The notes below the pieces were generated by a model. The model was not told where the DNA came from. It made no database searches and worked only from the letters and a program-made list of their open reading frames with translations. From NCBI GenBank assembly GCA_041402045.1, contig JAWKSZ010000070.1:1-44308 (forward strand): DNA of 44,308 bases, read 5' to 3'. This DNA comes from JAGQRJ01 sp041402045. Its GTDB lineage: Bacteria > Planctomycetota > J058. A program made the position numbers and the translations under genes. Every line of letters starts with the position of its first letter. Within the stretch, counting starts at the first letter, position 1. Shown one piece after another: positions 8,257-16,298 of this stretch.

Positions 8257-8338
8257 GGGGGTCTGTCCCAGACCCCCTCGCCCTCGGGGCAAAGCCCCTC
8301 GGGCTCACCCCCAAGGGGCTCGCCGCCGGCTTCGCCGG
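8257..8338. terminator. Hairpin cluster between convergent genes
   Basis: A perfect 9-bp stem with a 3-nt loop (GGGGGTCTG / CAGACCCCC, 8257-8277) begins eight bases after the lipase stop. GGGGC-AAA-GCCCC and GCCGGC-TTC-GCCGGC follow. None has a U-tract, so intrinsic termination is uncertain, but the placement between convergent genes suits a bidirectional terminator or mRNA-end structure. Confidence 0.6.
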
Positions 8339-8340
8339 CA

Positions 8341-8379
8341 GCTGCGCGCTCGCGGCTGACGCCGCTCGCCGGGCGTGCG
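8341..8379. repeat. 39-nt dispersed repeat shared with the window start
   Basis: Identical over 39 bases to 169-207, the junction of repeat copies 3 and 4. It lies directly downstream of the permease stop (8391, minus strand), just as the left array lies downstream of the PFK stop. Confidence 0.85.
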
Positions 8380-8390
8380 CCCGTCGCGCG

Positions 8391-10472
8391 CTAGGCCCGG
8401 GCGAGGCGGGCGCGGCGGCTGCCCCACAGGCAGAGCCCGGCGCCCAGTCCGGCGGTGCTCCAGCCGATCGCGCGCAGGAGCGGGGTCGGGGCCGAGCTCT
8501 CGGCGTCGATCAAGAGCTTCCCCGTCTCGGGGCCGAGGGCCTCGAGGCCCAGGATCAAGCCGTTGTGCAGGCCGTGGAACAGCATGGCCGGCCACAGGCT
8601 CCCGCTGCGCACGACCAGCGCGCCGGCGACGCAGCCCGCGAACAGCTGGGGGAAGAAGCGGTTGGGGTCGAGGTGCACCGCCGCGAAGCAGAACCCGGTG
8701 ATCAGGATCGCCAGCGCCGGGCTGACCTCGCTCCGCAGGCCCTGGAGCACGAAGCCGCGGAAGCAGAGCTCCTCGGTCAACGCCGGGAGCACCGCGATCA
8801 GCCCCAGGAGCACGGGCCAGGGCAGCGCGCTCAGGATCCGGCTGAGCTGCTCCAGGGCGGCGTTCTCCTCCGGCGTCGCCGGGGGGAGCACGCTGCGCTG
8901 GGCGACTCCAATGTCGAGGTTGATCGCGATCGCGCCCACCCCCAGGAGCAGCGCTGCGCCCCAGGCCCAGGCCGGCGGCGCGCGCCAGGCGAAGGTCCGA
9001 CGCAGGTCGCAGCGCAGCCACCAGGCGTAGAGCACGGGGGTCCCGGCCACGAGCACGACGAGGGTGAACACGAGGCCGAGCACGAGGTCCTTCTGCTGGG
9101 CCTTGGCCCCCACGAAGAACTGCAGCACGAGCACGAGCACCGCGAGCGCGAGCGCCTGGGGCATGCTCGGCGCGCCGCCGGGGGGGCCCTCGCGGCGCAG
9201 ACCCAGGAGGTCCGGGGCCGCGGCGGCGGCCGGGCGCCAGAGCACCTCCTCGCGGGTGTAGAGCGCGGCGACCCAGCGCACGGCGACGAAGGCGTAGACC
9301 GCGTTCGAGCCGAACACCAGCAGCCCGTGGGTCCAGTGCGCGGTGCCGGCGAAGATCCCCTTGATCAGGAGCGAGGCGCCGAGCACCGGGGCCAGGCTCA
9401 TGGGCAGGTCGAGCTGCAGCCCGGGGAGCGCGGCGGCCAGGGGCGGCACGGTGCCCAGGATCATGAGCGGGGTGAGGTAGGCCTGGCCCTCCTTGTAGCT
9501 CGCGGCGTAGGTCGAGGTCGCGAGGCTCAGCGCGCTGAACATGGCGACGAGGGGCACGAGCACGAAGAAGCAGGCGGCGAGCCCGGGCAGGTCCACCGTG
9601 AAGTTCATGGTGGGCAGGCTGCCGGCGGCGAAGGCGAAGGTCACGCCCATGCTCACCAGGTTCAGGAGCGCGACCACGAGCGAGATCGCGAACACGGCCC
9701 AGAACTTGCCGCGGGCCACGGACTGGCGCGAGATCGGCGCGAGCAGCAGGGTCTCGAGGGTCCCGCGCTCCTTCTCGCCCGCGCCCAGGTCGAGGGCGGG
9801 GTAGAACGAGCCGGTGAGGGCCAGGACCACGAGCAGCGCGCCCAGGAGCCGGCCGAGCATGGCGCCCTCGCGCCCGCGGTCGAGGGCGCGGGTCTCGAAC
9901 GGGGTCAGGGTCGTGTCCGGGAGGCCCGCGTCCTCGATACGCCGGGCGACCTCCTGGTCCTCGAAGCGCTCGAGGGAGGCCAGGATCCGCTTGCGGGTGA
10001 GCTGCGAGGCGTCGATCCCGCCGTTGTAGAGCACCTCGATCGGGGGCACCTCGTGGGGGTCGAGGTGCGCGAGCACGTCGACGCCCCGGACCACCGCGCG
10101 CACCAGGTCTTCCTTCAGGGCGCGGTTGTAGTGCTCGTCCTGGGTCTCGCCGGGCAGGGGCTCAGGGGGCGCGCTGAGCTCGAGCCGCAGTTGGCGCCCG
10201 CGCTTGAGGTCCTCCTCGGCCTCGTCCTCGTCGACCAGCGGGTCGCGCAGCAGGCCCTGGAGCTCGGGGGACAGCGCGTCCCAGCCTTCGACCCACACCG
10301 GGTGGGTCTGGGCGCTGAGCTTGCGCAGCTGGATCTGCGCCAGGAAGGTCGTGCCGACCACGATCACCGGATAGAGCGCGATCGGGAGCAGGAGCAGGAC
10401 GTAGAGGCTGCGCTTGTCGCGGAGGATCTCGGTGACCTCCTTCTTGGCCACCGTCCACACCGGGCCGCTCAC
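8391..10472 (-). CDS. ABC-2 type permease fused to a CPBP intramembrane protease domain
   Basis: 693 aa. N-terminus: a NatB-type ABC-2 permease with a cytoplasmic start (VAKKEVTEILRDKRS), one membrane helix at about 20-44, a large outer domain at about 45-190, and several membrane helices at about 205-400. C-terminus (about 500-690): more helices bearing the CPBP (Abi) protease signature, EELCFRG near 567, AAVHLD about 30 residues later, and HGLHN, i.e. the EExxxR, FxxxH-like and HxxxN motifs. CPBP domains cleave prenylated or signal-bearing membrane proteins or give bacteriocin immunity. Start GTG overlaps the ATPase stop as GTGA (10469-10472). It is the last gene of the five-gene operon. 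Its cargo is unknown. Confidence 0.85.
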   Translation of the reverse strand: MSGPVWTVAKKEVTEILRDKRSLYVLLLLPIALYPVIVVGTTFLAQIQLRKLSAQTHPVWVEGWDALSPELQGLLRDPLVDEDEAEEDLKRGRQLRLELSAPPEPLPGETQDEHYNRALKEDLVRAVVRGVDVLAHLDPHEVPPIEVLYNGGIDASQLTRKRILASLERFEDQEVARRIEDAGLPDTTLTPFETRALDRGREGAMLGRLLGALLVVLALTGSFYPALDLGAGEKERGTLETLLLAPISRQSVARGKFWAVFAISLVVALLNLVSMGVTFAFAAGSLPTMNFTVDLPGLAACFFVLVPLVAMFSALSLATSTYAASYKEGQAYLTPLMILGTVPPLAAALPGLQLDLPMSLAPVLGASLLIKGIFAGTAHWTHGLLVFGSNAVYAFVAVRWVAALYTREEVLWRPAAAAAPDLLGLRREGPPGGAPSMPQALALAVLVLVLQFFVGAKAQQKDLVLGLVFTLVVLVAGTPVLYAWWLRCDLRRTFAWRAPPAWAWGAALLLGVGAIAINLDIGVAQRSVLPPATPEENAALEQLSRILSALPWPVLLGLIAVLPALTEELCFRGFVLQGLRSEVSPALAILITGFCFAAVHLDPNRFFPQLFAGCVAGALVVRSGSLWPAMLFHGLHNGLILGLEALGPETGKLLIDAESSAPTPLLRAIGWSTAGLGAGLCLWGSRRARLARA

Positions 10473-11218
10473 GCGCTCGCTCCTTCACGCCGATCGACCT
10501 CGTCGACCTTGGCGAAGAACGCGTCCTCGAGGGGCTGGTCCCCCTGGATCTCGGCCAGGGTGCCCGAGGCCTGGATCTTCGAGCGGTAGAGGAAGGCGAC
10601 CTCGTCGCACAGGCGCTCGGCCTCGCTCATGATGTGCGTGGAGAGCAGGATCGTGCGCTTGGACGAGCGCAGCGCCGCGATCCGCTCGACCACCGTGCGC
10701 GCCACGAGCACGTCGAGGCTGCTGGTTGGCTCGTCGAGGATCAGGACCGGCGGGTCGTGGATCAGGGCGCGGGCGATCGACGTCTTCTGCTTCTGACCCG
10801 AGGAGAGCACGCCGCAGGGGCGGTCCTGGAAGTCCTTCATTTCGAACAGGTCGACCAGGGCGTCGATCCGGGCCTCGAGGGCGGCGCCCCCCAGGCCGTA
10901 GAGCGCGCCGAAGTAGCCGAGCATTTCCCGCGGGTTCAGGCGGTCGTAGAGCCCGGTGCTCGCCGAGAGGAAGCCGATCTGGCGGCGCACGGCGGCGGGG
11001 TCCTGGCGCACGTCGACGCCGCCGACCACCGCGGTGCCCTCGGTGGGGCTGAGCACCGTGGCCACGATCCGCAGCGTCGTGGTCTTGCCCGCGCCGTTTG
11101 GGCCCAGGAGCCCGAACACGGTGCCCGGGCGCGCGGTGAAGCTCACCCCGTTCACGGCCCGCACGGGGTTCGGTGTGTGGGCCGCGTAGACCTTCACCAG
11201 GTTTTGGACGTCGATCAC
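10469..11218 (-). CDS. ABC transporter ATP-binding protein (NatA-like)
   Basis: 249 aa, one nucleotide-binding domain: Walker A GPNGAGKTT at about 39-47, signature LSSGQKQK (a variant of LSGGQ), Walker B VLILDEPTSSLD, and an H-loop STHIMSEAE typical of ABC-2 exporters such as NatA. It powers the permease encoded next. The GTG start (VIDVQNLVKV) was chosen because it overlaps the preceding radical SAM gene's stop as GTGA (11215-11218) and begins the canonical N-terminal strand; a longer in-frame reading upstream is only a shadow of that gene. The overlap ties the transporter to the radical SAM genes. Confidence 0.92.
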   Translation of the reverse strand: MIDVQNLVKVYAAHTPNPVRAVNGVSFTARPGTVFGLLGPNGAGKTTTLRIVATVLSPTEGTAVVGGVDVRQDPAAVRRQIGFLSASTGLYDRLNPREMLGYFGALYGLGGAALEARIDALVDLFEMKDFQDRPCGVLSSGQKQKTSIARALIHDPPVLILDEPTSSLDVLVARTVVERIAALRSSKRTILLSTHIMSEAERLCDEVAFLYRSKIQASGTLAEIQGDQPLEDAFFAKVDEVDRREGASA

Positions 11219-12123
11219 CCGCGCATTGTCGGTGCGGGGCCGCCGGGCGCAACGGCCGGGCGCACGGGGAGCCGGATCCGCTCGAGGAGGTTCGGGCCGA
11301 ACTCGCGCTCGAGCTCCAGGCGCTCGAGGTGGGCGTAGCCAATGAAGCAGCCGCAGCGCGCGTTGGGGCAGGGGCGCTCGGCGAGCACGGCCTCCAGCGG
11401 GTCCGTGTAGAGGTTGCCCAGCGGCGCGTCGACGAAGTGGCAGCGGCGCAAGCCGCCGGCGCCGTCGACCGAGAGCACCGAGGCGCCCGTGCGGCAGGCC
11501 GCCCCCAGGCTCTCGTGGTAGACGCGGTTGAGCGCGAAGTGCGGGTCGAGCTCCGTGAGCCAGGCGACCTCGTCCGGCGCGTAGTAGGCGGGGTCGCGCT
11601 TGTAGGCGTTGACCCACAGGTAGACGTGGGCCGGGAGCGCCGCGCGCAGCGCGCGCAGCTCGGCGAAGTGCTCCCGCAGGCCGACGACGCCCACCGAGTA
11701 GCGCGCGCCGCGGCGCTCGAGCTCGGCGATCCGGTCGAGGAAGCGCTCCCGGGAGGTCTGGCTGGGGTGGTAGGTCGCCCACAGCGCCAGGGCGTCGAGG
11801 TCGGCGTCGTCCACGAAGTCCAGCGGCGCCGCGAGGTTCGTCTGGATCGCGACCCGCTCGACGTGCTCCAGCCGCGAGAGCGCGACCAGCGCCGCGCGAT
11901 ACCAGGGGCGCACCAGGGCCTCGCCCCAGGGGGTGAACAGGACCCCCAGCCGCCCAGGGTAGCCGCGGGCCCAGTCGACGAAGCGCTCGACCTCCTCCCG
12001 GTCGCGCTGCATGACCTCGCGCGAGTCGGTGGCCTTGGCGAACGGGCAGTAGGCGCAGGCGTAGTTGCAGCTCCCCAGCGAGCCTCGATACAGCAGGCGC
12101 AGGAGCGGCGGCAGCCCGCTCAC
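11215..12123 (-). CDS. STM4011-type radical SAM protein
   Basis: 302 aa. The radical SAM cluster motif CxxxCxxC is Cys19-Cys23-Cys26 (CNYACAYC). The barrel follows (VAIQTNL, ATYHPSQT). A Cys-bearing C-terminal segment (CRTG, RRCHFVD, then CPNARCGC) resembles auxiliary-cluster or SPASM-like ligands. These features, and its place beside STM4012- and STM4013-type genes, match the STM4011 family named after Salmonella, whose reaction I do not know to be established. GTG start overlaps the previous stop (GTGA, 12120-12123); its own stop overlaps the ABC ATPase start. The substrate could be a peptide or small metabolite. Confidence 0.85.
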   Translation of the reverse strand: MSGLPPLLRLLYRGSLGSCNYACAYCPFAKATDSREVMQRDREEVERFVDWARGYPGRLGVLFTPWGEALVRPWYRAALVALSRLEHVERVAIQTNLAAPLDFVDDADLDALALWATYHPSQTSRERFLDRIAELERRGARYSVGVVGLREHFAELRALRAALPAHVYLWVNAYKRDPAYYAPDEVAWLTELDPHFALNRVYHESLGAACRTGASVLSVDGAGGLRRCHFVDAPLGNLYTDPLEAVLAERPCPNARCGCFIGYAHLERLELEREFGPNLLERIRLPVRPAVAPGGPAPTMRG

Positions 12124-13436
12124 TCGAGCACGCAGGCGTGCATGCGCGCCTCGACCGCGGGCGAGATCAGCCAGGGGCCGATCGCGTCGCTCTGCTCCAG
12201 CCCTGCCGGCGCCAGGCGCAGGACCCCTCGCTCCTCGGTGGCCAGCCCCAGGGGCGCGAGCTCGCGGAGCTGGGGCAGATCGTCCAGCGGGTCGCTGCCG
12301 AAGCGCGCGCGGTAGGTCCGGGCGTCGAGGCCCTCCCAGCACAGGAGCGACTGGATCGCCCAGCGTCGGCGCTGCTCCTCGAGGTCGAGCACATAGCCGT
12401 GGTGCGCGCGGCCGAGGGCGTCGTCGGCTTGAGCGATCCAGGCCTCGAGCACCTCGCGCACCCCGCGGGCGCCCACGGCGTAGTCGCTCGCGTAGTGCAC
12501 GCGCCGGGTGTAGCTGCGCGCGCCGCAGCCCAGGCCGAGCATGCCGTCGGCCTGGCAGCGGTAGGGCGGGAGCGCGAGCTGGGGCGCGCGGGGGTGCACG
12601 AACAGGCGCATGGAGCGCTGCGCGTAGCCCGCGGCCAGGAGCCGCTCGCGGCCCAGGCGATAGAGCGCGAGGCGCAGGTCCTGGGCCTGGGGCAACCCGC
12701 GGCGCTCGAGGCCGGTCAGCGGGCGCACGTAGAGCGGGTAGAGGAACAGCTCCTCGGGCTCCCAGGCCAGCGCGCGCTCGAGCGACTCGAGCCAACTGTC
12801 CGGGGTCTGCCCAGGGAGGCCGTAGATCAGGTCCAGGTTCACGACCGGGAACGCCGCCGCGCGCAGCGCCTGGAGGGCCTGCTCGACCTGCGCCGTGCGC
12901 AGGGGACGGCCCGCGGCGCGGGCCTCGCCTTCGACGAAGCTCTGGACGCCCATGCTGATCCGCCACACCCCGCGCTCGCGCAGGAGCGCCAGGCGCTCGG
13001 GGGTCGCGGTGTCCGGGGAGGTCTCGACCCCGGGGGCCAGCGGCGCGAGGGGCCCGCCCACGACCTCCGCCGCGAGGTCCAGGAGCCGCGCCAGCTCGGG
13101 CGCCTCGAGGGCGGTCGGGGTCCCGCCGCCGATCGCCAGGCGGGCGAAGCCCGCGGGCCCGAGGGCGGCGCGCGCGATCCGCGCCTGGCGCTCGAGGGTC
13201 CCGAGGTAGGCCTGGACCCGGTCTGCGCCGCCGGTCGTGGTGAACAGGTTGCAGAACCCGCAGCGGTAGCCGCAGAACGGCACGTGCAGGTAGAGGAACA
13301 GCGCGCGCCGGTCTTCCTCGCCCCACACCTGCTCCAGGGGCAGACCCCCGAGCGGGCCGTAGGCCGTCTTGTGCGGGTAGGCGTAGAGGTAGCCCTGGTA
13401 GGGGCCGTGGGTAAGGCGCTGGGCGAGGGAGCTCAC
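12120..13436 (-). CDS. STM4012-type radical SAM protein (HemN-like)
   Basis: 438 aa. The cluster motif is Cys55-Cys59-Cys62 (CGYRCGFC) within FLYLHVPFC, the HemN-family opening. It is followed by IGGGTPT, ETSPD, MGVQSF and LIYGLPGQT, all typical of coproporphyrinogen-dehydrogenase-like radical SAM proteins, and a HemN-type C-terminal domain. HemN-like does not imply heme synthesis: the operon context (STM4013 and STM4011 types on either side) assigns it to the STM4012 group of unknown substrate. GTG start overlaps the upstream stop as GTGA (13433-13436). Confidence 0.87.
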   Translation of the reverse strand: MSSLAQRLTHGPYQGYLYAYPHKTAYGPLGGLPLEQVWGEEDRRALFLYLHVPFCGYRCGFCNLFTTTGGADRVQAYLGTLERQARIARAALGPAGFARLAIGGGTPTALEAPELARLLDLAAEVVGGPLAPLAPGVETSPDTATPERLALLRERGVWRISMGVQSFVEGEARAAGRPLRTAQVEQALQALRAAAFPVVNLDLIYGLPGQTPDSWLESLERALAWEPEELFLYPLYVRPLTGLERRGLPQAQDLRLALYRLGRERLLAAGYAQRSMRLFVHPRAPQLALPPYRCQADGMLGLGCGARSYTRRVHYASDYAVGARGVREVLEAWIAQADDALGRAHHGYVLDLEEQRRRWAIQSLLCWEGLDARTYRARFGSDPLDDLPQLRELAPLGLATEERGVLRLAPAGLEQSDAIGPWLISPAVEARMHACVLE

Positions 13437-14257
13437 GCCGGCTCCAGCAGCAGCTCGGCGTAGGGGACGGTCGTCACGACGGGGTGGTTGTGGCGGTGCC
13501 CCCACAGACCGTCCTCGCCGTAGGCGGTGCCGTGGTCCGAGCAGAGCACGCAGAAGGCCGGGCCTCGCGCGGCCAACGCCGCGAACAAGGGCTCGAGGGC
13601 GGCGTCGATCGCGGCGAGCGCTGCGCGGTGGCTGTCCAGCGAGTCCTCCTGGGCGCCGGGGAGGAACCCGCGGTTGGGCTGGTGCACGGCGGAGAAGTTC
13701 ACGAACAGGAGCGCGCGCTGGTCTGCGGGGACCGCCGCCAGTCGCTCCCGGGCCAGCGCGATCTGGCGCGCGGGCGAGTCGAGGCTCGTCACCCCCAGCT
13801 CCCGCGACCAGTGGGCCTCGCTGAAGGCGCCGGGGAGCACGCGCCCCAGCGGGTGCTCGGGGTTGAAGAACCCCACCCCGCCCACGCAGATCGTGCGGTA
13901 GCCCCGCTGCGCCAGGCCCTCGATCACCGTGGGCGCGTCGACGACGCAGGTCGTGGGCACGGTGCTCTCGCTCCCGGCGAAGCGCACCGCCAGCCGCCGC
14001 GGGTGCGGACCTGGCGTCTGGGGCGTGGGCCAGAACCCGGCGAAGAACGCCTGGTGCGCGGGGAAGGTGAAGTTGCCAGGGGTGTCCCGCGGCTCCCACC
14101 CCCTCGGGAGCAGGCGCGCCAGGGTCGGTGTCGCGCCCTCGGCGAGCGCCTGGGCGGCGACGTCGTAGCGCAGGGCGTCGAGCACGAGGAACGCCAGGTC
14201 GTGGGTGCCCACGACGGCGTTCATGTCGAGGTCTGGCTGCGGGGCGCGGGCGATCAC
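13433..14257 (-). CDS. STM4013/SEN3800-type hydrolase (alkaline phosphatase/sulfatase fold)
   Basis: 274 aa from GTG. Metal-binding and catalytic features of the alkaline-phosphatase superfamily are visible: LVLDALRYD near 30, NFTFPAHQ (the Thr is the likely nucleophile, replacing the sulfatase Cys/Ser), and CSDHGTAYGEDG...GHRHNHP near the C-terminus. It probably cleaves a phosphate or sulfate ester, or transfers a phospho-group; the substrate is unknown. First gene of a five-gene operon. I chose GTG 14257 because a TAGGCT element ends seven bases before it, suggesting a leaderless mRNA; an in-frame ATG at 14224 is the alternative. The STM4014 and STM4015 partners are absent here. Confidence 0.85.
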   Translation of the reverse strand: MIARAPQPDLDMNAVVGTHDLAFLVLDALRYDVAAQALAEGATPTLARLLPRGWEPRDTPGNFTFPAHQAFFAGFWPTPQTPGPHPRRLAVRFAGSESTVPTTCVVDAPTVIEGLAQRGYRTICVGGVGFFNPEHPLGRVLPGAFSEAHWSRELGVTSLDSPARQIALARERLAAVPADQRALLFVNFSAVHQPNRGFLPGAQEDSLDSHRAALAAIDAALEPLFAALAARGPAFCVLCSDHGTAYGEDGLWGHRHNHPVVTTVPYAELLLEPA

Positions 14258-14264
14258 AGCCGGG

Positions 14265-14270
14265 AGCCTA
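14265..14270 (-). promoter_or_regulatory. -10-like TAGGCT for the radical SAM/ABC operon
   Basis: On the minus strand TAGGCT-N7-GTG, the same geometry as TAGACT-N7-ATG at 6009-6014. It would drive five overlapping genes down to 8391. Confidence 0.45.
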
Positions 14271-14350
14271 CGGCCCGCCGGGGCTGGCGTCCACGTGTGA
14301 ACACGCGCCGCGCGCCGGCCGTCGCTCGGGTCCCGACACCCGGGAGGCGC

Positions 14351-14359
14351 TGGTATCCT
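14351..14359 (+). promoter_or_regulatory. Extended -10 (TGGTATCCT) for the cytochrome gene
   Basis: TG-N-TATCCT lies 40 bases before the ATG, back to back with the operon promoter at 14265-14270 in a 142-bp divergent spacer. A strong AAGGAGG lies at 14386-14392. Confidence 0.45.
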
Positions 14360-14399
14360 CGGCGCCCCGGGGTGGAGACCCCACGAAGGAGGCAGGATC

Positions 14400-14816
14400 A
14401 TGAACGAGACGCAGGCGACGAAGTCGGCGCGGCGCGGGGGGTGGATCGCGGCAGCGGTCGTGCTCCTGGCCGTGGCCCACCCCTGGCTGACCCCGGTCCG
14501 GGCGGACGGCAAGGACTCCCGGGCGATCCGGGCCACCATGGCCCGCTGGAAGAACGAGCTCGGGCTCAAGAACTGCGCCTACTGCCACGTGAAGGACGGG
14601 CGCAAGTTCGACTACGAGGCCGCCACGCCCAAGAAGGCGCTCGCGCACTTCTGCGAGGAGAACTTCGTCGAGAAGCTGCAGACCAAGGACGGCAAGCCGG
14701 TGAGCTGCGCTACCTGCCACGACCACAAGGTGCGCTTCCTGCCCCGCGAGGGCGGCGACGCCCAGGGCTCGTCCGGGGAGCAGGAGGACGACGGCGACGA
14801 GGTCGAGGGACGGTGA
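14400..14816 (+). CDS. Small diheme c-type cytochrome
   Basis: 138 aa. Residues 13-37 form a signal peptide or anchor (GGWIAAAVVLLAVAHPWLTPV). Two heme-binding CxxCH sites follow: CAYCH near residue 59 and CATCH near 103. The spacing and the DGRKFDYEAATP context between them resemble photosynthetic-reaction-centre-type or small exported cytochromes of Planctomycetes. The tail (PREGGDAQGSSGEQEDDGDE) is acidic and disordered. It should carry electrons outside the cytoplasmic membrane. It has the best Shine-Dalgarno in the window (AAGGAGG). The stop overlaps the next start as GTGA (14813-14816), so it is coupled to a flavin reductase. Confidence 0.88.
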   Translation: MNETQATKSARRGGWIAAAVVLLAVAHPWLTPVRADGKDSRAIRATMARWKNELGLKNCAYCHVKDGRKFDYEAATPKKALAHFCEENFVEKLQTKDGKPVSCATCHDHKVRFLPREGGDAQGSSGEQEDDGDEVEGR

Positions 14817-16216
14817 GCGCCCCCCGAGTCCTCGTCCTCGGCGGGAGCTTGCGCCGAGCCTCCTTCAACAAGCGCCTGGCGCGCTTCGCGGCGCGGGAGG
14901 TCGAGGCCCAGGGCCTCGAGGCCACCCTGGTGGACCTCGCCGAGTACCGCATGCCCCTCTACGACGGGGACCTCGAGGAGGCGCAGGGGATCCCCGAGCC
15001 GGCGCGGAAGCTGCGCGAGCTGTTCGCCAGCCACGAGGGGCTGATCCTCGCGTCGCCGGAATACAACGGCTCGATCCCCGGCGTGCTCAAGAACGCGATC
15101 GACTGGATCTCGCGCCCCGACGGCGACGTGCCAGGGCTGGTCGCGTTCCAGGGGCGGACCGCGCTCTTGCTCTCGGCGTCGCCGGGCGCGCTGGGCGGGC
15201 TCAGGGGGCTGGTGCACACCCGCGCGATCCTGGGCGGACTCGGCGTGCTCGTGCTCGCCGGGCAGCACGCGGTCTCCCGCGCGCACCAGAAGCTGGCCGA
15301 AGACGGGACCTTCAGCGTCGAGGACGAAGCCGAGAAGGTGCGCAGGCTCGTCGGCGAGCTGGTCCACACTGTGACGCCTGCATGCCTAGGGTCCTCGCTG
15401 CTGGCGCTGCTCGCGGCCCCCGTGGCCCTGGGCCAGGTCGACCCCAAGCGCGTGGCGCCGAACCAGGAGGCCCTGAGCTTCGAGACCCCGAGCCCCCTGA
15501 GCAGCCTCGAGGCGCAGGCCGAGCGGCTCGGGCTCGAGGCCGCGCCCGAGGACGCCCCGCGCCTGGCGGGCACCACGTTCCGGCTGTACCGGCCCAAGCG
15601 CTTCGACGCCGAGCGCAGCTACGGGCTGTTCGTGTGGGCGAGCCCCGCGGAACTGGGGCTCTTGCCCACCGACTGGGAGCCGGTGTTCGACCGGCTGAAG
15701 CTGATCGCGATCGGCGCCGACGGGATCGGCGAGGGTCAGCCCCTGGCCAAGCGGGTCGGGCTCTGCCTCGACGCCGCCCACAACGCCCAGGCGCGCTTTC
15801 GGATCGACCCGGAGCGGGTCTACGTGGGCGGCTTCTCCGACGGAGCCAAGGTCGCCTCGCTCCTCGCGATCAACTACCCCGAGGTGTTCAAGGGCGGGCT
15901 CTACGTGGGGGGCATGCACTGGTATCGCAACGTGCCGGTGATCGACGACCCGGGTCGCCTGTGGCAGGGGGAGCTCCCCACGCCCAACGAGGAGCGCCTG
16001 GCCCAGGTCAAGCAGCGCACGCGGCACGTGCTGCTCTGCGGGGAGAAGGACCCGGTGTTCCCCCAGGTCGACGCGGTCTACCGCGTCGCCAGCCAGAGCG
16101 GGTTCCGGCACCTGCTGTGGCTGCCGATCCGAGGGCTGGGCCACCGCACCCCCAAGCGGAAGTACTTGATCCAGAGCTTCGAGTTCCTGGACGCGGGGAC
16201 CCCCGACCCCAAGTAG
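14813..16216 (+). CDS. NADPH-dependent FMN reductase fused in frame to an exported hydrolase
   Basis: 467 aa. Residues 1-186 are a complete flavodoxin-like FMN reductase (LGGSLRRASFN; PEYNGSIPGVLKNAIDW; LLLSASPGALGG). At 187-207 lies a signal-peptide or membrane-like stretch (VTPACLGSSLLALLAAPVAL), opening with an in-frame GTG at 15371. Residues 210-467 are an alpha/beta hydrolase of the PHB-depolymerase/dienelactone type with Ser342 in GGFSDGA, an Asp in GEKDPVF and a His in GLGHRTP. There is no stop codon between the halves. This could be a true fusion (cytoplasmic reductase, membrane helix, outer hydrolase), or two genes whose separating stop was lost by mutation or read error. Co-transcribed with the cytochrome. 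Confidence 0.8.
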   Translation: MSAPRVLVLGGSLRRASFNKRLARFAAREVEAQGLEATLVDLAEYRMPLYDGDLEEAQGIPEPARKLRELFASHEGLILASPEYNGSIPGVLKNAIDWISRPDGDVPGLVAFQGRTALLLSASPGALGGLRGLVHTRAILGGLGVLVLAGQHAVSRAHQKLAEDGTFSVEDEAEKVRRLVGELVHTVTPACLGSSLLALLAAPVALGQVDPKRVAPNQEALSFETPSPLSSLEAQAERLGLEAAPEDAPRLAGTTFRLYRPKRFDAERSYGLFVWASPAELGLLPTDWEPVFDRLKLIAIGADGIGEGQPLAKRVGLCLDAAHNAQARFRIDPERVYVGGFSDGAKVASLLAINYPEVFKGGLYVGGMHWYRNVPVIDDPGRLWQGELPTPNEERLAQVKQRTRHVLLCGEKDPVFPQVDAVYRVASQSGFRHLLWLPIRGLGHRTPKRKYLIQSFEFLDAGTPDPK

Positions 16217-16237
16217 CGCGGCTGAATGGATTTCCCC

Positions 16238-16265
16238 TCAAGTCGTCGGGGAGGCGTGCCGAAGA
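16238..16265 (+). promoter_or_regulatory. Sigma-28-like promoter (TCAAGT / GCCGAAGA)
   Basis: TCAAGT (16238-16243) and GCCGAAGA (16258-16265), 14 bases apart, resemble FliA-type flagellar promoters (GCCGATAA-like -10). It sits in an AT-richer gap and ends 33 bases before the ATG of the 58-aa gene. This is inference from pattern only. Confidence 0.45.
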
Positions 16266-16298
16266 TCCTCTGTAAGGGGGGGTCTCGGGGAGGGACCC

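Noticed and set aside
12120..13436. Oxygen-independent coproporphyrinogen III oxidase (hemN)
   Set aside because: Shares the HemN fold motifs, but the operon partners place it in the STM4012 group; no other heme gene is nearby.
8391..14257. Complete STM4010-4015-type cluster
   Set aside because: Only the STM4011, 4012 and 4013 types are present; no ATP-grasp (STM4014) or leucine-rich-repeat (STM4015) gene is found on either side.
15382..16275. ATG at 15382 as the start of a separate hydrolase
   Set aside because: It opens the wrong frame: its product is a Gly/Ala/Pro/Arg-rich shadow. The hydrolase motifs are in the frame of the flavin reductase.
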